A DNA stretch of 64,000 nt from Ustilago trichophora (lineage: Eukaryota; Basidiomycota; Ustilaginomycetes; Ustilaginales; Ustilaginaceae), in assembly GCA_900323505.1 (NCBI GenBank), contig OOIN01000031.1, positions 248,001 to 312,000 of the forward strand, read 5' to 3'. Made by a program: the position numbers and the translations under genes. Under the pieces are notes generated by a model. That model was not told the origin of the DNA. It saw only the letters and a list, made by a program, of their open reading frames with translations, and did no database searches. Of the stretch, positions 30,733 through 40,764 are shown piece after piece (the first letter of the stretch is position 1; the number at the start of each line of letters is the position of its first letter).

Positions 30733-33700
30733 ATGCAGAGCCCAGCGCCATCGGGCTCGGGAGGTCCTACTCCTCCCATCGCTCTCTCACCCGCAGAGAG
30801 AAGCGCTTTTGCCCACCTGTTCAACCTCGCCGATCCGGAGCGTACAGGCATCGTCACCGGTGATGCTGCTGTTTCTTTCTTCGCCAAATCCAAACTGCCA
30901 CCAGCTATACTTGGTCAGATTTGGGCCATGGCCGACAGCGCCAACAACGGTTTTCTCACCCCTCCTTCCTTCAGCATTGCTCTCCGTCTGATTGGCCATG
31001 CTCAACGTGGAGAGACCATCACCGAAGCCTCGATCAAGCGTCCTGGTCCTCCTCCCACCATGGAAGGTGTCAACCTCCCCCTCACTGCTCAGTTCTCTGC
31101 CTCGCCATCTGGAGCTGCCGCGGCCGCTGCCACCAATATGCCCGGCGTCATCGAGATCAAACCCGAGGATCGCGCACGTTACACTCGTATCTTTGCCAAC
31201 TCTGGTCCCGTCGGCGGTCTCATCGATGGCGACCGTGCCAAGGAGATCTTTGTCAAGTCCAAGCTTCCCTTTGATAAGCTAGGCGCCATCTGGAATCTTG
31301 CCGATACTCAGGCTCGTGGAGCACTCGACCTAACCGATTTCATCATTGCCATGCACTTTATCCAGAACACTATGAACGGTACTCTCAACTCAATCCCTGC
31401 CGCTCTTCCTCCTGGTCTCTACGAACAGGCCAAAGGCTCCGGTGGCCTAGGCTCGCGCATCCTTCCTGCCTCACCTCTTGCTGCTCAGAACACCGGCAAT
31501 TCTGCTTCTGGCTTCGGTTCCTCGGGCGTCCAGCGCCAGATGACCGGTTCTTCTTTCCCTGCTGCATCCGCCTTCCAATCTCCTCAGCAGAACGCACCCG
31601 CACCCGCACCCGCCCCCGCACCCGCCGCAAATTCGTCAGCCGCTTGGGATGTCACACCAGACGAAAAGGCTCGCGCCGATCAGTTCTTCGACGGCCTCGA
31701 TGTTTCCAAACAAGGCAGGCTTGATGGTGCAGCCGTGGTTCCCTTTTTCATGCAGAGCAAACTCACCGAATCCGTCCTCGCCCACGTCTGGGATCTTTCC
31801 GACATCACCCAGAGCGGTAGCCTCTCCATCGACGAGTTCGCTGTAGCCATGCATCTCATCAACGGCCAGCTCGCCGGCAAGCCACTGCCGCAGGAGCTTC
31901 CTTCGAGTCTCGTTCCTCCCTCGATGCGCAGCATGGATTTGCCCACAGCAGTCAACCCACAGCAGTCTGACACTCAGAAGGATCTCTTTTCCCTCATGGA
32001 CGACGACCCGCCTCCGCCCACCATCTCGGCTTCGTCGGCTTTCATCACACCTTCTCCCGCCGCCCCTGTTGTCGCTGCTGCGCAGAGCTCACCTTTCGGA
32101 ACCAGCAGCCCGGCTCCTGCTGCTGTTCCGGCTGCAGCACAGCGTTCCGCACCCGGTCCCTTTGATGATGACTTTTTCGGAGGTGGTGAAACCACGCCTG
32201 CAGCTGCACAGCCTCAGCAGCCTGTGGCAGCTACCCTGTCGCCTGCTCCCACTGGAGGAAGCTTTGGTAGTGCTGCAGCTTTCAGATCGCCCGGCATTGC
32301 CTCGCCCTCTGGCGCTGCGTCGCCCTCTGCCTCAACCTCTCGTCTCGGAACTGCTTTCGCTGCAGCTGCGCCAGCCGCTGCTGGTGCTGGTACTGCTGCC
32401 GGAGCCGGTTTTCGCAGCGGTGGTAACGATGAGAGCGTCGAATTCGGTAACAGGTCAATTCAATTGCAGAGCAGCGAGAAAGCCGTCTCTGATCTGCAGT
32501 CCAAGCGCGGCAACCTCGAGACCTCCGTCGCTACCAACGCCTCTACCATCGCCGAGCTCGAGTCGCGTCTTGCCACCGTCCGAGGGCAGCACGAGACCGA
32601 GTCCAAACTGGTCAAGGACCTCGAAGAGCGCCAACAGAAGCAAAACGACGAGCTCAAGACGCTTCGCGAAAACGTCATCCGCGAGGAGAGCGAGCTCAGC
32701 GCACTCAAGGCCGAGAAGGATGAGCTCGAGCAGGCCCTCATGCGTGATCGTGAGGATGTCCGCGACATGAAGAAGCGCATGAGCGACGTTCAGACCGAGA
32801 CCAAGTCGCTCAAGGAACAGCTCGAAAAGCTTCGCAAGGATGCCAGGCAGCAGAAAGGTCTTGTGGCTATCAGCAAAAAGCAACTTGCCACGGCTGAGGG
32901 CGAGCAGGACAAGGTTGCCAGCGAGATTGACTCTGTTCAGCGAGGCGAGCTGGGAGATGATGAGGCCGTCGAGCACCATGCTGGCGCTGCAGGTGTGGCT
33001 GCTATTGCTCCTTCGCACAATGTCGCCGCTGAGTCGATCACGAGCCCAGCAGCCAGCGTTCGCAGCAACAACCCCTTCGACCGTTTCGGACCGAGTGCCA
33101 CCGCATCGCCGCAGCCCGGCACACCCACCACCAGCCATCACCCTTGGGCTGGCACTTCCCTCGCTGCCGGCGCTGGTGCTGGTGCCGTTCTCGGAGGCGT
33201 TGTCGCTGCCGCTGCTCATCACCAGGACGACTCCCATGCAGAGACGCGTGCGACCGATTCCGTTCCGCAGGATTCTCGAGAGGCTGAACCTTTCGGAGTG
33301 CAGCAGCCCGTTCAGCAGCAACAGCAGCAGCACCACGGGGCTCAGAGCCTTGGATTCGATGATGCCTTTGCAATCCCTGGCGAGCCTGCCACCACTTCGG
33401 CTGCAGCCCCAGGCCACGCCCAGACCGTGTCCACAGACTTTGACGATAACTTTGGTGACGACTTTGGCGCCTCTGCTACTGCCATACCCACCACCTCTGC
33501 AGCCACTAGTGCTCCTGTGGCTGGTGAGAGTGGAACCACCGGTGACCACCACGCCTCCGAGCTGGTTGCTGCTGGTGGCCTCGGTGCAGGTGCTGGCTTG
33601 CTCGGTGCCAGCGCCACTCACGCCGCCGAGCCTTCGCACACTGCTGAGCCTGTTGTGGAGCCTAAGTCCGACGCAAGTCTCGATGGACCATTCGGCGGTG

Positions 33701-35454
33701 GCGATGACACAATGGACGACAAGAACCGCCCTGACGAGCCAGATGCGGACGAGGACAGCTCGGATGACGAAGATGATGGTCCTGAAGATCTCGAAGGTGG
33801 CTACAAGGTCAGGGGCGCTGCCACACCCGTCGGAGGTGCTGCTGACCGATTCCCTGATCTCGATGCTTCTGTCGAAGATGCTACGGCGGCTTCGACATCG
33901 GCTCAACCCCAAGTTGAGAACGAGCGCACTGTGCCGGGCGGTCTTGAGGATGTGACTGCCACAGATGTACCCACTTCGTCAGCTCCTGTCGACCCCACTG
34001 CCATTGGAGCTGTCGGTGAGCGTACTGCCTCGACCACCTCGATTGCACCCGTCAGTCGCCAGGACACTCTCTCCAGCGAGGTCAACGACGTTTCGGTCCC
34101 CGAGCAGGCGCCAAGCAAGGAGGCTGAGGGGCACCACGCTGGAGCAGGTACAGCTGCAGCAGGTGGAATCGGAGTAGCCGCCCTCGCTGCTGGTGCCGGC
34201 GCATTGACCCTCGGCGAACGCGGTCACGGCGACACGACTCCCAGCGTTACCTCGCCCGCGGACGACAATGTACCCCTCAGCCAGCTCGTTGGCTCGCAGG
34301 GTCTCAAGACTGCCCCCACTGAATCCGCTGCTTCGGCTGATGCTTCGTCAAGCCCGACCCTGTCGACCAAGACTCGTCGTGCGCCTCCCCCGGCACCAGT
34401 TCGCAGCTCCACAACCCTATCCTCGACCTCGGCTGCTCAAGCGGCCGCCGCCCCTACCGTACTAGCCGCTGAGCCTACCAGTCTTTCCGGCAGCGCTGCC
34501 CCCGTTCGAGCCGTAGGCGACTCCAGCGCGTCCACCAACCCCTTTGGCATGGACGACTTTGGCGCTGCACCCAGCTCCACCAGTGCTGCCCCGCAGCACA
34601 AATCGACGAATGACAGCGGCAGCGGTAGCAATTTTGACGATTTCGACTCGGCCTTTGAGGATCTTGGACCTTCAGAGGCCGTGCCCACCTCGGCTGCTGC
34701 TGGGGTCGGAACGACTGCTGCAACTTCGACCGGATTCGACGATGCATTTGACAACGACTTCGACTTTGTACCATCGTTCAGTGCTCCCGGTGCCGCTGGT
34801 GCTGGTGAGGGTGTCAACCGAGCCGTGCCAACCTCTGGCGCTGTAGGGGCAAGCAACAGCGCTGCGTTTGACGACTTTGATGCGGCATTTGACAGCGCCC
34901 ATGCTGCTCCCGCGGCAGCAGCCACCAGCACTAACGCCGCCACCGCCACCGCCACCGCAGTACCAGCCCTTGGCACTGCCACTGGATCCGCAAGCCACAC
35001 TGACCGGGGCAGAGCATCCAACACCACATCTGGTTTCAGCTTCGAAGATGCCTTTGACCCCACCACTTCTACCGCCACTTCTGCAGCCGTACCCGCACCT
35101 GCGCTCAACACCACCAACACCGCCGCCACTTCGACCTCAACCGCGGCCACTCCTGGTGTAAGCTCTGCATCCACCCTCACATCCCCCACTGCTCCCATTG
35201 GAACCTACGCCCCACCACCCGGCCCACCACCCGGCTTCAACGCCCCTCCTGCCGTCCCACCTCGTTCCAACGCTCGCACAACCACCGCCACTGACGAAGC
35301 CGAAGACTACACGGGTGCCCTACCCGACGATGCTGGCCCCGTCAAACAGCTCTGCGGTATGGGCTTTACCAGAGAAAATGTTATCAATGCTTTGGAAAAA
35401 TCAAACTATCGCACCGAAAAGGCGCTGGAACGACTTCTTGCTTCCACCACCTAA
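30733..35454 (+). CDS. EDE1: Endocytic scaffold Ede1/Eps15-like (three EH domains, coiled coil, UBA)
   Basis: A 1573-residue early endocytic scaffold that gathers adaptors at plasma-membrane clathrin sites. Three EH domains bind NPF motifs: EH1 about 18-93 (GQIWAMADSANNGFL), EH2 about 142-214 (GAIWNLADTQARGAL) and EH3 about 304-380 (AHVWDLSDITQSGSL). A coiled coil at about 574-736 (LKTLRENVIREESELSALKA) would mediate oligomerisation. The long C-terminal half is disordered, Ala/Ser/Pro-rich, with NPF sites of its own (NNPFDRFG, TNPFGMDDF), repeated FDDF/FDDAF acidic-phenylalanine motifs and an acidic SSDDEDDGPEDLE patch. A UBA domain closes the protein (about 1533-1571; VKQLCGMGFTRENVINALEK). 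This domain order is exactly that of yeast Ede1. Single exon. Confidence 0.95.
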   Translation: MQSPAPSGSGGPTPPIALSPAERSAFAHLFNLADPERTGIVTGDAAVSFFAKSKLPPAILGQIWAMADSANNGFLTPPSFSIALRLIGHAQRGETITEASIKRPGPPPTMEGVNLPLTAQFSASPSGAAAAAATNMPGVIEIKPEDRARYTRIFANSGPVGGLIDGDRAKEIFVKSKLPFDKLGAIWNLADTQARGALDLTDFIIAMHFIQNTMNGTLNSIPAALPPGLYEQAKGSGGLGSRILPASPLAAQNTGNSASGFGSSGVQRQMTGSSFPAASAFQSPQQNAPAPAPAPAPAANSSAAWDVTPDEKARADQFFDGLDVSKQGRLDGAAVVPFFMQSKLTESVLAHVWDLSDITQSGSLSIDEFAVAMHLINGQLAGKPLPQELPSSLVPPSMRSMDLPTAVNPQQSDTQKDLFSLMDDDPPPPTISASSAFITPSPAAPVVAAAQSSPFGTSSPAPAAVPAAAQRSAPGPFDDDFFGGGETTPAAAQPQQPVAATLSPAPTGGSFGSAAAFRSPGIASPSGAASPSASTSRLGTAFAAAAPAAAGAGTAAGAGFRSGGNDESVEFGNRSIQLQSSEKAVSDLQSKRGNLETSVATNASTIAELESRLATVRGQHETESKLVKDLEERQQKQNDELKTLRENVIREESELSALKAEKDELEQALMRDREDVRDMKKRMSDVQTETKSLKEQLEKLRKDARQQKGLVAISKKQLATAEGEQDKVASEIDSVQRGELGDDEAVEHHAGAAGVAAIAPSHNVAAESITSPAASVRSNNPFDRFGPSATASPQPGTPTTSHHPWAGTSLAAGAGAGAVLGGVVAAAAHHQDDSHAETRATDSVPQDSREAEPFGVQQPVQQQQQQHHGAQSLGFDDAFAIPGEPATTSAAAPGHAQTVSTDFDDNFGDDFGASATAIPTTSAATSAPVAGESGTTGDHHASELVAAGGLGAGAGLLGASATHAAEPSHTAEPVVEPKSDASLDGPFGGGDDTMDDKNRPDEPDADEDSSDDEDDGPEDLEGGYKVRGAATPVGGAADRFPDLDASVEDATAASTSAQPQVENERTVPGGLEDVTATDVPTSSAPVDPTAIGAVGERTASTTSIAPVSRQDTLSSEVNDVSVPEQAPSKEAEGHHAGAGTAAAGGIGVAALAAGAGALTLGERGHGDTTPSVTSPADDNVPLSQLVGSQGLKTAPTESAASADASSSPTLSTKTRRAPPPAPVRSSTTLSSTSAAQAAAAPTVLAAEPTSLSGSAAPVRAVGDSSASTNPFGMDDFGAAPSSTSAAPQHKSTNDSGSGSNFDDFDSAFEDLGPSEAVPTSAAAGVGTTAATSTGFDDAFDNDFDFVPSFSAPGAAGAGEGVNRAVPTSGAVGASNSAAFDDFDAAFDSAHAAPAAAATSTNAATATATAVPALGTATGSASHTDRGRASNTTSGFSFEDAFDPTTSTATSAAVPAPALNTTNTAATSTSTAATPGVSSASTLTSPTAPIGTYAPPPGPPPGFNAPPAVPPRSNARTTTATDEAEDYTGALPDDAGPVKQLCGMGFTRENVINALEKSNYRTEKALERLLASTT

Positions 35455-35561
35455 TCTGTTTTTCTTCAGAGAAGGAATGTAAATAAGAATTTTATTTTGT
35501 TCAAAATATACAGAGTGTTGAAAGTTACTTTTACATGATCGAGTGTGAAAAGGGGGGCATG

Positions 35562-36486
35562 TTAGGCGTATAAAGAAGCGGTGGGAGGACGACCAAATAG
35601 GGCAGCCCAGGAGGGAGGTTCTTTCAACAGTGGTGTGTTCCAGCCTTCAAAGTGTTTTTGTGTTTGTAAAGTGGTGGAGGAAGAAGAAGAAGAAGAAGAA
35701 GAAGAGAGAAGGTGTAGGGTGAGGTTGGAAAGGATGTGAGCGTCTTGACGAGTGTCACCTTCTGCTGCAAAGTAGAGCAAAGCTGCAATGTTGGTGTTTT
35801 TTGCGTGATGGAAAAGATTTCGTGTGAGGAGGGAAGCTGGAATGTATGGTACGTGATATGTATTTTTGTGTGATTCTTGTGGATCCGAGGGAGGGTTGAA
35901 GAGGGGAAATGATGTCAAGAGGGATTTGAGAAGGGGTGTTGAAGGAGGGGAGGAGTTTGGTGGGAAAAGGGAGAGTAGAGGGGTTGAAAATTCGGCATCT
36001 GTACGTGCTGCTGCGTCGATAGAAGTAAGCCATAGAGTTTCAGAAAAGTTGAAAGAGGAAATCCAAGAAAGGAGACGAGATATGTATGTGATTTCGTGAG
36101 ATTTGTATACTGGAGAACGTTGTTGGATCACTGTAAGCGATCCATTTGAGAAGACTGTACATGCAAGGCAAGAAAACAAGCAAAACCTAGGTTAGCATAG
36201 ACTTGTCAACCAGCAGGCAGAATTAAAACAAACGCTTACCTTCAAGCGCAGTCGTCAAATCTTTTTGATCAGAGCAAGTGTCGCAAGGTCCAACAAAAGG
36301 AAAGCAGAAACTCGGGTCCAATCGTCCGACTTTGACGAGTTTCAGCTCGGCATGATGCAGCAATAGGTCTACCGCCAGCTGAGGTACCGAGCCAATAGAA
36401 ACGGCGGGTATGATCAACGTTGTGCCCTGCAACGACGGAGTAGCTTTGCTCTCATCTATGGGTATGAAGAAAGGTGTTTCCGTCAT
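35562..36486 (-). CDS. PBA2: Proteasome assembly chaperone 2 (PAC2/Pba2), spliced
   Basis: Pairs with PAC1 to guide assembly of the 20S alpha ring. The coding region is two exons: 36486-36240 and 36154-35562, giving 279 residues. The 85-nt intron (36239-36155) has donor GTAAGC, branch TGCTAACC and acceptor TGTACAG, and the phase-1 junction is kept. Exon 1 carries the family's opening block (TTLIIPAVSIGSVPQLAVDL and VGPCD). Exon 2 begins VFSNGSLTVIQQRSPV, the block that in human PSMG2 ends in QIRSP, followed by LLSWI. A run of serines encoded by a GAA repeat on the plus strand (35679-35705) lies near the C-terminus. An in-frame alternative acceptor a little downstream (CTTACAG) would drop nine residues including FSNG and fits the family less well. 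It is divergent from the proteasome subunit gene at 36890. Confidence 0.88.
35679..35705. repeat. GAA/TTC trinucleotide repeat coding a Ser run in PAC2
   Basis: About eight GAA units on the plus strand; read on the minus strand in the PAC2 frame they give a polyserine run in the C-terminal part. Likely length-variable between strains. Confidence 0.7.
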
Positions 36487-36889
36487 AATGTGCTTTGTTG
36501 TTGGTGGATGATCGTGTCTAGAAGAGGGGGAGCTGTCAAAGTGTGCTTCTCGAAGGAGGGAAGGATTTAAGGGTCAGTGCGTGTGGAGGAAAAAGGCCCT
36601 TGAAATTTTTGTGAGAAACGATGTTAGATTCAAGCTCAGTTGGTGTTGGTCTGGAAGGGCTGCGTAACGGAAAAGCCGCGTCTATGCGCTGCGTAAGACT
36701 TGAGAGAAGGCTGCCACACACACGAGGCCGATCACTCCACATATTCCAACTCTCACGCATTGTCCACCTCCTCCTCCTCCTTCACACCTCTACCACACCT
36801 CAACATTCTGCAATCTTTTACTCTTTCTCCTCCTCCTCCTCCTCCTCCTCCTCCTACAGATCTCAACTATATTCAGAGAAGCCAACACG
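36487..36889. promoter_or_regulatory. 403-bp divergent promoter shared by PAC2 and PUP1
   Basis: Lies between the start codons of a proteasome assembly chaperone and a proteasome subunit. The PUP1-proximal part (about 36765-36855) is pyrimidine-rich with a (TCC)n run at 36829-36854. The yeast PACE element (GGTGGCAAA) was looked for and is not present in an obvious form. Confidence 0.55.
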
Positions 36890-37717
36890 ATGGCCGCTAC
36901 CATCTCCTCTTCCAGCGCAGGAGGTCCTTCCAGCAGCGGATTCGATTTTTCCAACTATTCTCGCAACACCTTCCTCTCCAACCAAGGTCTTGGTGGATTC
37001 ACCGCCACCTCTACCGGAACCACCATTGTAGGATGCATCTTTAAAGATGGTGTTGTACTTGGTGCCGATACACGAGCCACCGAAGGACCCATTGTAGCCG
37101 ATAAGAATTGTGAAAAAATCCACTACATTTCCGACAACATTCGATGCTGCGGTGCCGGAACTGCCGCAGATACCGAATTCGTCACTCAACTCATCAGCTC
37201 CAACATGCAACTACACGAATTGAACACGGGTCGAAAACCTAGAGTCGTAACGGCAATGACGATGCTCAAACAGCGTCTTTTCCAGTATCAGGGTCACATC
37301 GGTGCCGCTCTGGTTTTGGGCGGATACGATAGTACGGGACCTCATCTTTTCACCGTAGCTCCCCATGGAAGTACCGACAAGTTGCCGTATGTTACCATGG
37401 GTTCTGGTAGTTTGGCTGCTATGGCGGTATTCGAAAGTGGTTGGGTCAAAGATATGGAACGTGCGGATGCTATTCAGTTGGTAGCGGCCGCGATTAGTTC
37501 GGGTATCTTTAACGATTTGGGAAGTGGTAGTAATGTGGATGTTTGTGTGATCGAAAAGGACAAGACCGAGTATATGAGGAATTACGAGACTCCCAACGAG
37601 AGAGTGAGCAAGGAACAGAGATATCAATTCCCAAGGGGTACAACCGCTTTCACAAAGCAACAGATTTATGACATGATTACAAAACAAGGTACGTATCATC
37701 AAACTTGACCAACTCTC

Positions 37718-37757
<40 letters not shown>

Positions 37758-37920
37758 ATCTCAGACCAGCACATGTATGTGCAGTGATTGACCATGGTTT
37801 TTCTTTTCTTCCTTCTGCTTGGAATTGTATACTGATCCAACAGACGTTCTTGAGTTCGGAAGGCACGCAACTCTCCCAGTAGTCGCTGCTCCGGGACAAG
37901 AGCGTATGGACACATCATAG
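36890..37920 (+). CDS. PUP1: 20S proteasome subunit beta-2 (Pup1), spliced near the C-terminus
   Basis: The trypsin-like catalytic subunit of the 20S core. Coding exons are 36890-37688 and 37844-37920, giving 291 residues. A 43-residue propeptide ends GFTATSTG, and Thr44 becomes the catalytic Thr1; Asp17 and Lys33 of the mature enzyme are present ([19 protein letters not shown]). The unspliced frame would end GTYHQT six codons after the donor. Splicing CAAG|GTACGT to CCAACAG|ACG instead gives a C-terminal arm ending QERMDTS, like the TMDTS ending of mammalian beta-2. That arm is known to wrap around beta-3 during assembly. The 155-nt intron holds a 36-nt poly-A run. The gene shares its promoter region with PAC2. 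Confidence 0.92.
37721..37756 (+). repeat. Poly-A tract of 36 bases inside the PUP1 intron
   Basis: Thirty-six uninterrupted adenines between the splice donor at 37689 and the acceptor at 37843. Such a tract is length-unstable and could cause assembly or sequencing error. In the transcript it is an A-run located in the intron, where it could affect splicing efficiency or prime oligo-dT artefacts. Confidence 0.9.
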
Positions 37921-38308
37921 ATTATTCGTCTACAGAGAGTGTGTGTGTGCCCGCGATGTTCTGTTAATCTCTCCCAACATTCTCCCCCCCTTTTTTTTTT
38001 TTGGTAACATTTCTCAATCTCAGTATCTTGCTTAACACTTTTGGACGTGTACCCGACTGTTGATCATAAAGAGCTCTTTACATGTAGCAAAGAAAAAGAA
38101 AAAAAAAAAACCCACCCTCTTGATGGGCTGTTTGGAGGAATCGTCGCTTCCTCCCTATTCGACTGCAGGTCTACACATGAGGCTTAGCACCGTCAGAAAC
38201 ACACAAGAAGCACAAACGATGCTGCATTGAAAAACTGTATTGGCCACAACAAATATATATGTACATATATATATATATGGATGGCACCTCCTCATCGTAC
38301 CAACAACT
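37921..38308. other. Convergent 3' region with AT repeat
   Basis: Lies between the PUP1 stop and the stop of the aminotransferase gene. It holds homopolymer runs (C then T near 37984-38002; A near 38091-38110) and an alternating AT stretch at about 38253-38278. No gene is seen. Confidence 0.5.
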
Positions 38309-39574
38309 CTACATATCATCAACAACAACGCTCCATGGGTGTTCGACTTTTCCAAGTTGAATATCGGTGATCCTTTCCAACATTGCCTTTGCAATATCAC
38401 CGATACCGTCACCAGCGGGAATCTTGATATCCTTACCGTTGTATCCGACCCGATCCACTGGGCTGACCACGGCGGCGGTACCGGCACCAAACATCTCGAT
38501 CAACTCTCCATTCTGTTCGGCCTTGATCACCTCGTGAATGCTGATCTCTCGCTCGCTGACGGTGAGGTTCTTGGGAAGAGAGTTGATGGGGTATTTACCC
38601 GAGACGTGGTCGTGGGCAATGTGAAGGATGGAATCGCGGGTGACACCGGGGAGGATCATACCGTTGAGAGGAGGGGTGACGAGTTCTACGCCGTCTCCCT
38701 TTTTGAGGGCGATAAAGAGGTTCATGGTTCCTACTTCTGTGAGGAGGTGCTCTTCGCCAAAGAGCCAAAGGTTCTGTTGGTAGCCTCGCTTAGCGGCTTC
38801 GAGCTGAGGCAGGATGCCGGGAGCGTAGTTGCCGCCAAGCTTGTACTGGCCTGTTCCACCGGGCCAGGCACGGACCTTGTTGGGGTCTGCTTCGAGGGCG
38901 ACTGGCTTGAAGCCGGTCTTGTAGTAAGGTCCGACGGGGGAGCAGATGACGAAGAGGAGAGCGTCCTTGGTAGGGTGGACTCCCAATGCAGCTTCGGTTC
39001 CGATGAGAGTGGGACGGATGTAGAGCGAGTGACCGGGCTCACTGGGGATCCAGCCCTTGTCGAGGGCAACGAGCTTCTTGATCAGCGTAATGAGCTGCTC
39101 ACCTTCAAAAGTGGGCAGAGCAATGCGAGAAGCAGAATCGTTCATACGCTTCATGTTCATATCCGGCCTGAAGAGGCGCACTTTTCCGTTGACGTCCTTG
39201 TAAGCCTTCATGCCTTCAAAGAGCGAGGGAGCGTAGTGGAAGATGACGGCACTGGGGTCGAGCTGAAGGGGCGAGTAAGGGTGGATCTTGGGTGCGTCCC
39301 AACCGGTTGCGCTGTTCCAAGGCACGGAAAGCATGTGATCGGAGAAGTTGGCTCCAAACACGAGGCTCTGCGAGGGAGGCGGTGTACGGGGGGCATTAGA
39401 ACGGGTAACGACAAGGGAAGACGCATCGAGGTGCTTTGAGCCGGTCGCCTCGCCAGTCATAGGATCGTGCGAGACAGCAGTGGACTGGAATCGAACCGCA
39501 GAGGTGCGAAGGGCGCCTGCCGAGGTGGGGATGGCGCGATGCGCTCGTAGGGCAGTTCTTGCGAATGTCGGCAT
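38309..39574 (-). CDS. BAT1: Branched-chain amino acid aminotransferase, mitochondrial form
   Basis: A PLP enzyme (fold type IV) that interconverts Leu/Ile/Val and their 2-oxo acids with glutamate. The ATG at 39574 is chosen, giving 421 residues. It starts a basic, Ser/Arg-rich presequence (MPTFARTALRAHRAIP, then RTSAVRFQST), whereas the upstream extension is leader-like. Family landmarks: SLFEGMKAYKD near 110, IRPTLIGTEAALGV near 195, and GGTGQYKLGGNYAPG with Lys245 as the expected Schiff-base lysine, though family comparison should confirm it. Also seen are LTEVGTMNLF and LPGVTRDSIL (PLP phosphate region) and EMFGAGTAAVVSPV. Length and order are typical of fungal BATs. The gene is divergent from RPB9. 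A cytosolic isoform from a downstream start cannot be excluded. Confidence 0.94.
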   Translation of the reverse strand: MPTFARTALRAHRAIPTSAGALRTSAVRFQSTAVSHDPMTGEATGSKHLDASSLVVTRSNAPRTPPPSQSLVFGANFSDHMLSVPWNSATGWDAPKIHPYSPLQLDPSAVIFHYAPSLFEGMKAYKDVNGKVRLFRPDMNMKRMNDSASRIALPTFEGEQLITLIKKLVALDKGWIPSEPGHSLYIRPTLIGTEAALGVHPTKDALLFVICSPVGPYYKTGFKPVALEADPNKVRAWPGGTGQYKLGGNYAPGILPQLEAAKRGYQQNLWLFGEEHLLTEVGTMNLFIALKKGDGVELVTPPLNGMILPGVTRDSILHIAHDHVSGKYPINSLPKNLTVSEREISIHEVIKAEQNGELIEMFGAGTAAVVSPVDRVGYNGKDIKIPAGDGIGDIAKAMLERITDIQLGKVEHPWSVVVDDM

Positions 39575-40362
39575 CCTGATCCTTGTTTTGTTTCCTTTTC
39601 TTTTCGGAATGGAAGATATAGGTGGTGATGGTGAAGGGAAGACGAAGTTTGGTATTGAGTTGCTCTTGTCAAGAAAGAGCAAGACTGCACTGCACTGTAC
39701 TTGTCTCACAGCGTGCCGTCTCATGACTCGTTGTCTGCTCTCGGGCATCACGGCTATTTGGCCTCATTTTCGGATATTGGCTTTTTTTGGTTTTGTTTTG
39801 TTTTTTTTTGTTGGAGCCCACACCTAGTTGAATCGGCCGAGTCGAAGAACGCGCCTCTCTCAACTCCAACATTCAGGGTCAAGCGCCATCACAGTATCCA
39901 CACCATCTCTTTCTCTCTCTCTCTCTCTTCTCTCAGTCCGTGCACGACATCCACCATCATCCTCCTGACACGGTCACTGCGTTTCTGCTCACAGATACAT
40001 ATAAGCAGAAGTCGAATACACATGCACAGCGTCATCTACTTCCGCCAAACGTAAAATTCGCGCAGTACGGCCACCACTTGATTGACAGCATCACCTTGAT
40101 AGAGATTGCTACGCTCGGCCTTTAGCTAGCTCATTCCCATCCGGAGGCGTCTGGCGTCCAGCATTCACTGCCTAGGCTGATTCAGCTTCCAAAGCTGTCT
40201 TCTCGTATCCGTCTTTTGATCATTCATATATCCAGCCGATCTAGTCAGCGCAAGACTTCCACTTCGAGCAGCATTTCATTCGTCTTTTTTTCTCCACCGT
40301 CTCTAAGTCACTCATCACTCACTGCCATCTCGGCATCACCTCATCTCCTCCATACGGTCAAA
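39575..40362. promoter_or_regulatory. Divergent promoter between BAT1 and RPB9
   Basis: About 790 bp without a supported gene. It contains T-rich runs near 39780-39815, a CT run near 39908-39935 and pyrimidine-rich leader sequence before RPB9 (40255-40355). Confidence 0.5.
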
Positions 40363-40764
40363 ATGTCTTCGCTCCATTTTTGCGCAGAATGCAACAACCT
40401 CCTCTACCCCGAAGTAGACCGAACCAACCATGTCCTCCTCTACGCCTGTCGAAACTGCAACTACCAGCAGGAATCACGCGAGTCGCTCGTCTACCGAAAC
40501 GATCTCATGTCCGTCACAAAGGAGCAACCCGGTATCGTCGATAATCTCATGAAGGATCCAACATTGAGAAGGACTCACGATCTAAACTGTCCCAACTGTG
40601 GTCATGGAGAAGCGGTCTTGTTCCAAGATCAGAGCAAGAGGATTATGAATAGAATGATCCTTTTCTACGTTTGCTGTAGATGTAATCATCTCTTCAGAGA
40701 TCCCGCGCAACCGGCTCCTGCTGCAGGCCCTGGTCAGGTCTGGAATGATAGGAAGAAAAAGTAA
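40363..40764 (+). CDS. RPB9: RNA polymerase II subunit RPB9
   Basis: A 133-residue subunit at the jaw of Pol II, involved in start-site selection, fidelity and TFIIS-dependent cleavage. It has two zinc ribbons. The N-terminal one uses CAEC (residues 6-9) and CRNC near 29-32; the C-terminal one uses CPNC near 77-80 and CCRC near 106-109. Characteristic blocks are CNNLLYPEVDR, the linker DPTLRRTHDLNCPNCG, and LFYVCCRCNHLF. Length matches yeast RPB9 (122 residues) with a short Pro/Ala-rich tail. The ATG at 40363 is used because residues encoded upstream in frame are pyrimidine-leader translation. The C-terminal ribbon lacks the acidic DE hairpin of TFIIS/RPC11, supporting RPB9 over RPA12 or RPC11. 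Confidence 0.93.
   Translation: MSSLHFCAECNNLLYPEVDRTNHVLLYACRNCNYQQESRESLVYRNDLMSVTKEQPGIVDNLMKDPTLRRTHDLNCPNCGHGEAVLFQDQSKRIMNRMILFYVCCRCNHLFRDPAQPAPAAGPGQVWNDRKKK

Noticed and set aside
32455..33912. 485-codon open frame antisense to EDE1
   Set aside because: Lies over the coiled coil and disordered region of EDE1, whose domain order is complete. Its Leu/Ser/Gly-rich translation shows no family features.
36487..36889. Proteasome PACE element in the PAC2/PUP1 promoter
   Set aside because: GGTGGCAAA or its complement was not found; TGGTGG- and GGAGG-like strings are too short to count.
38240..39439. 399-codon plus-strand frame over the aminotransferase gene
   Set aside because: Shadow of BAT1, which carries all PLP-enzyme motifs on the minus strand.
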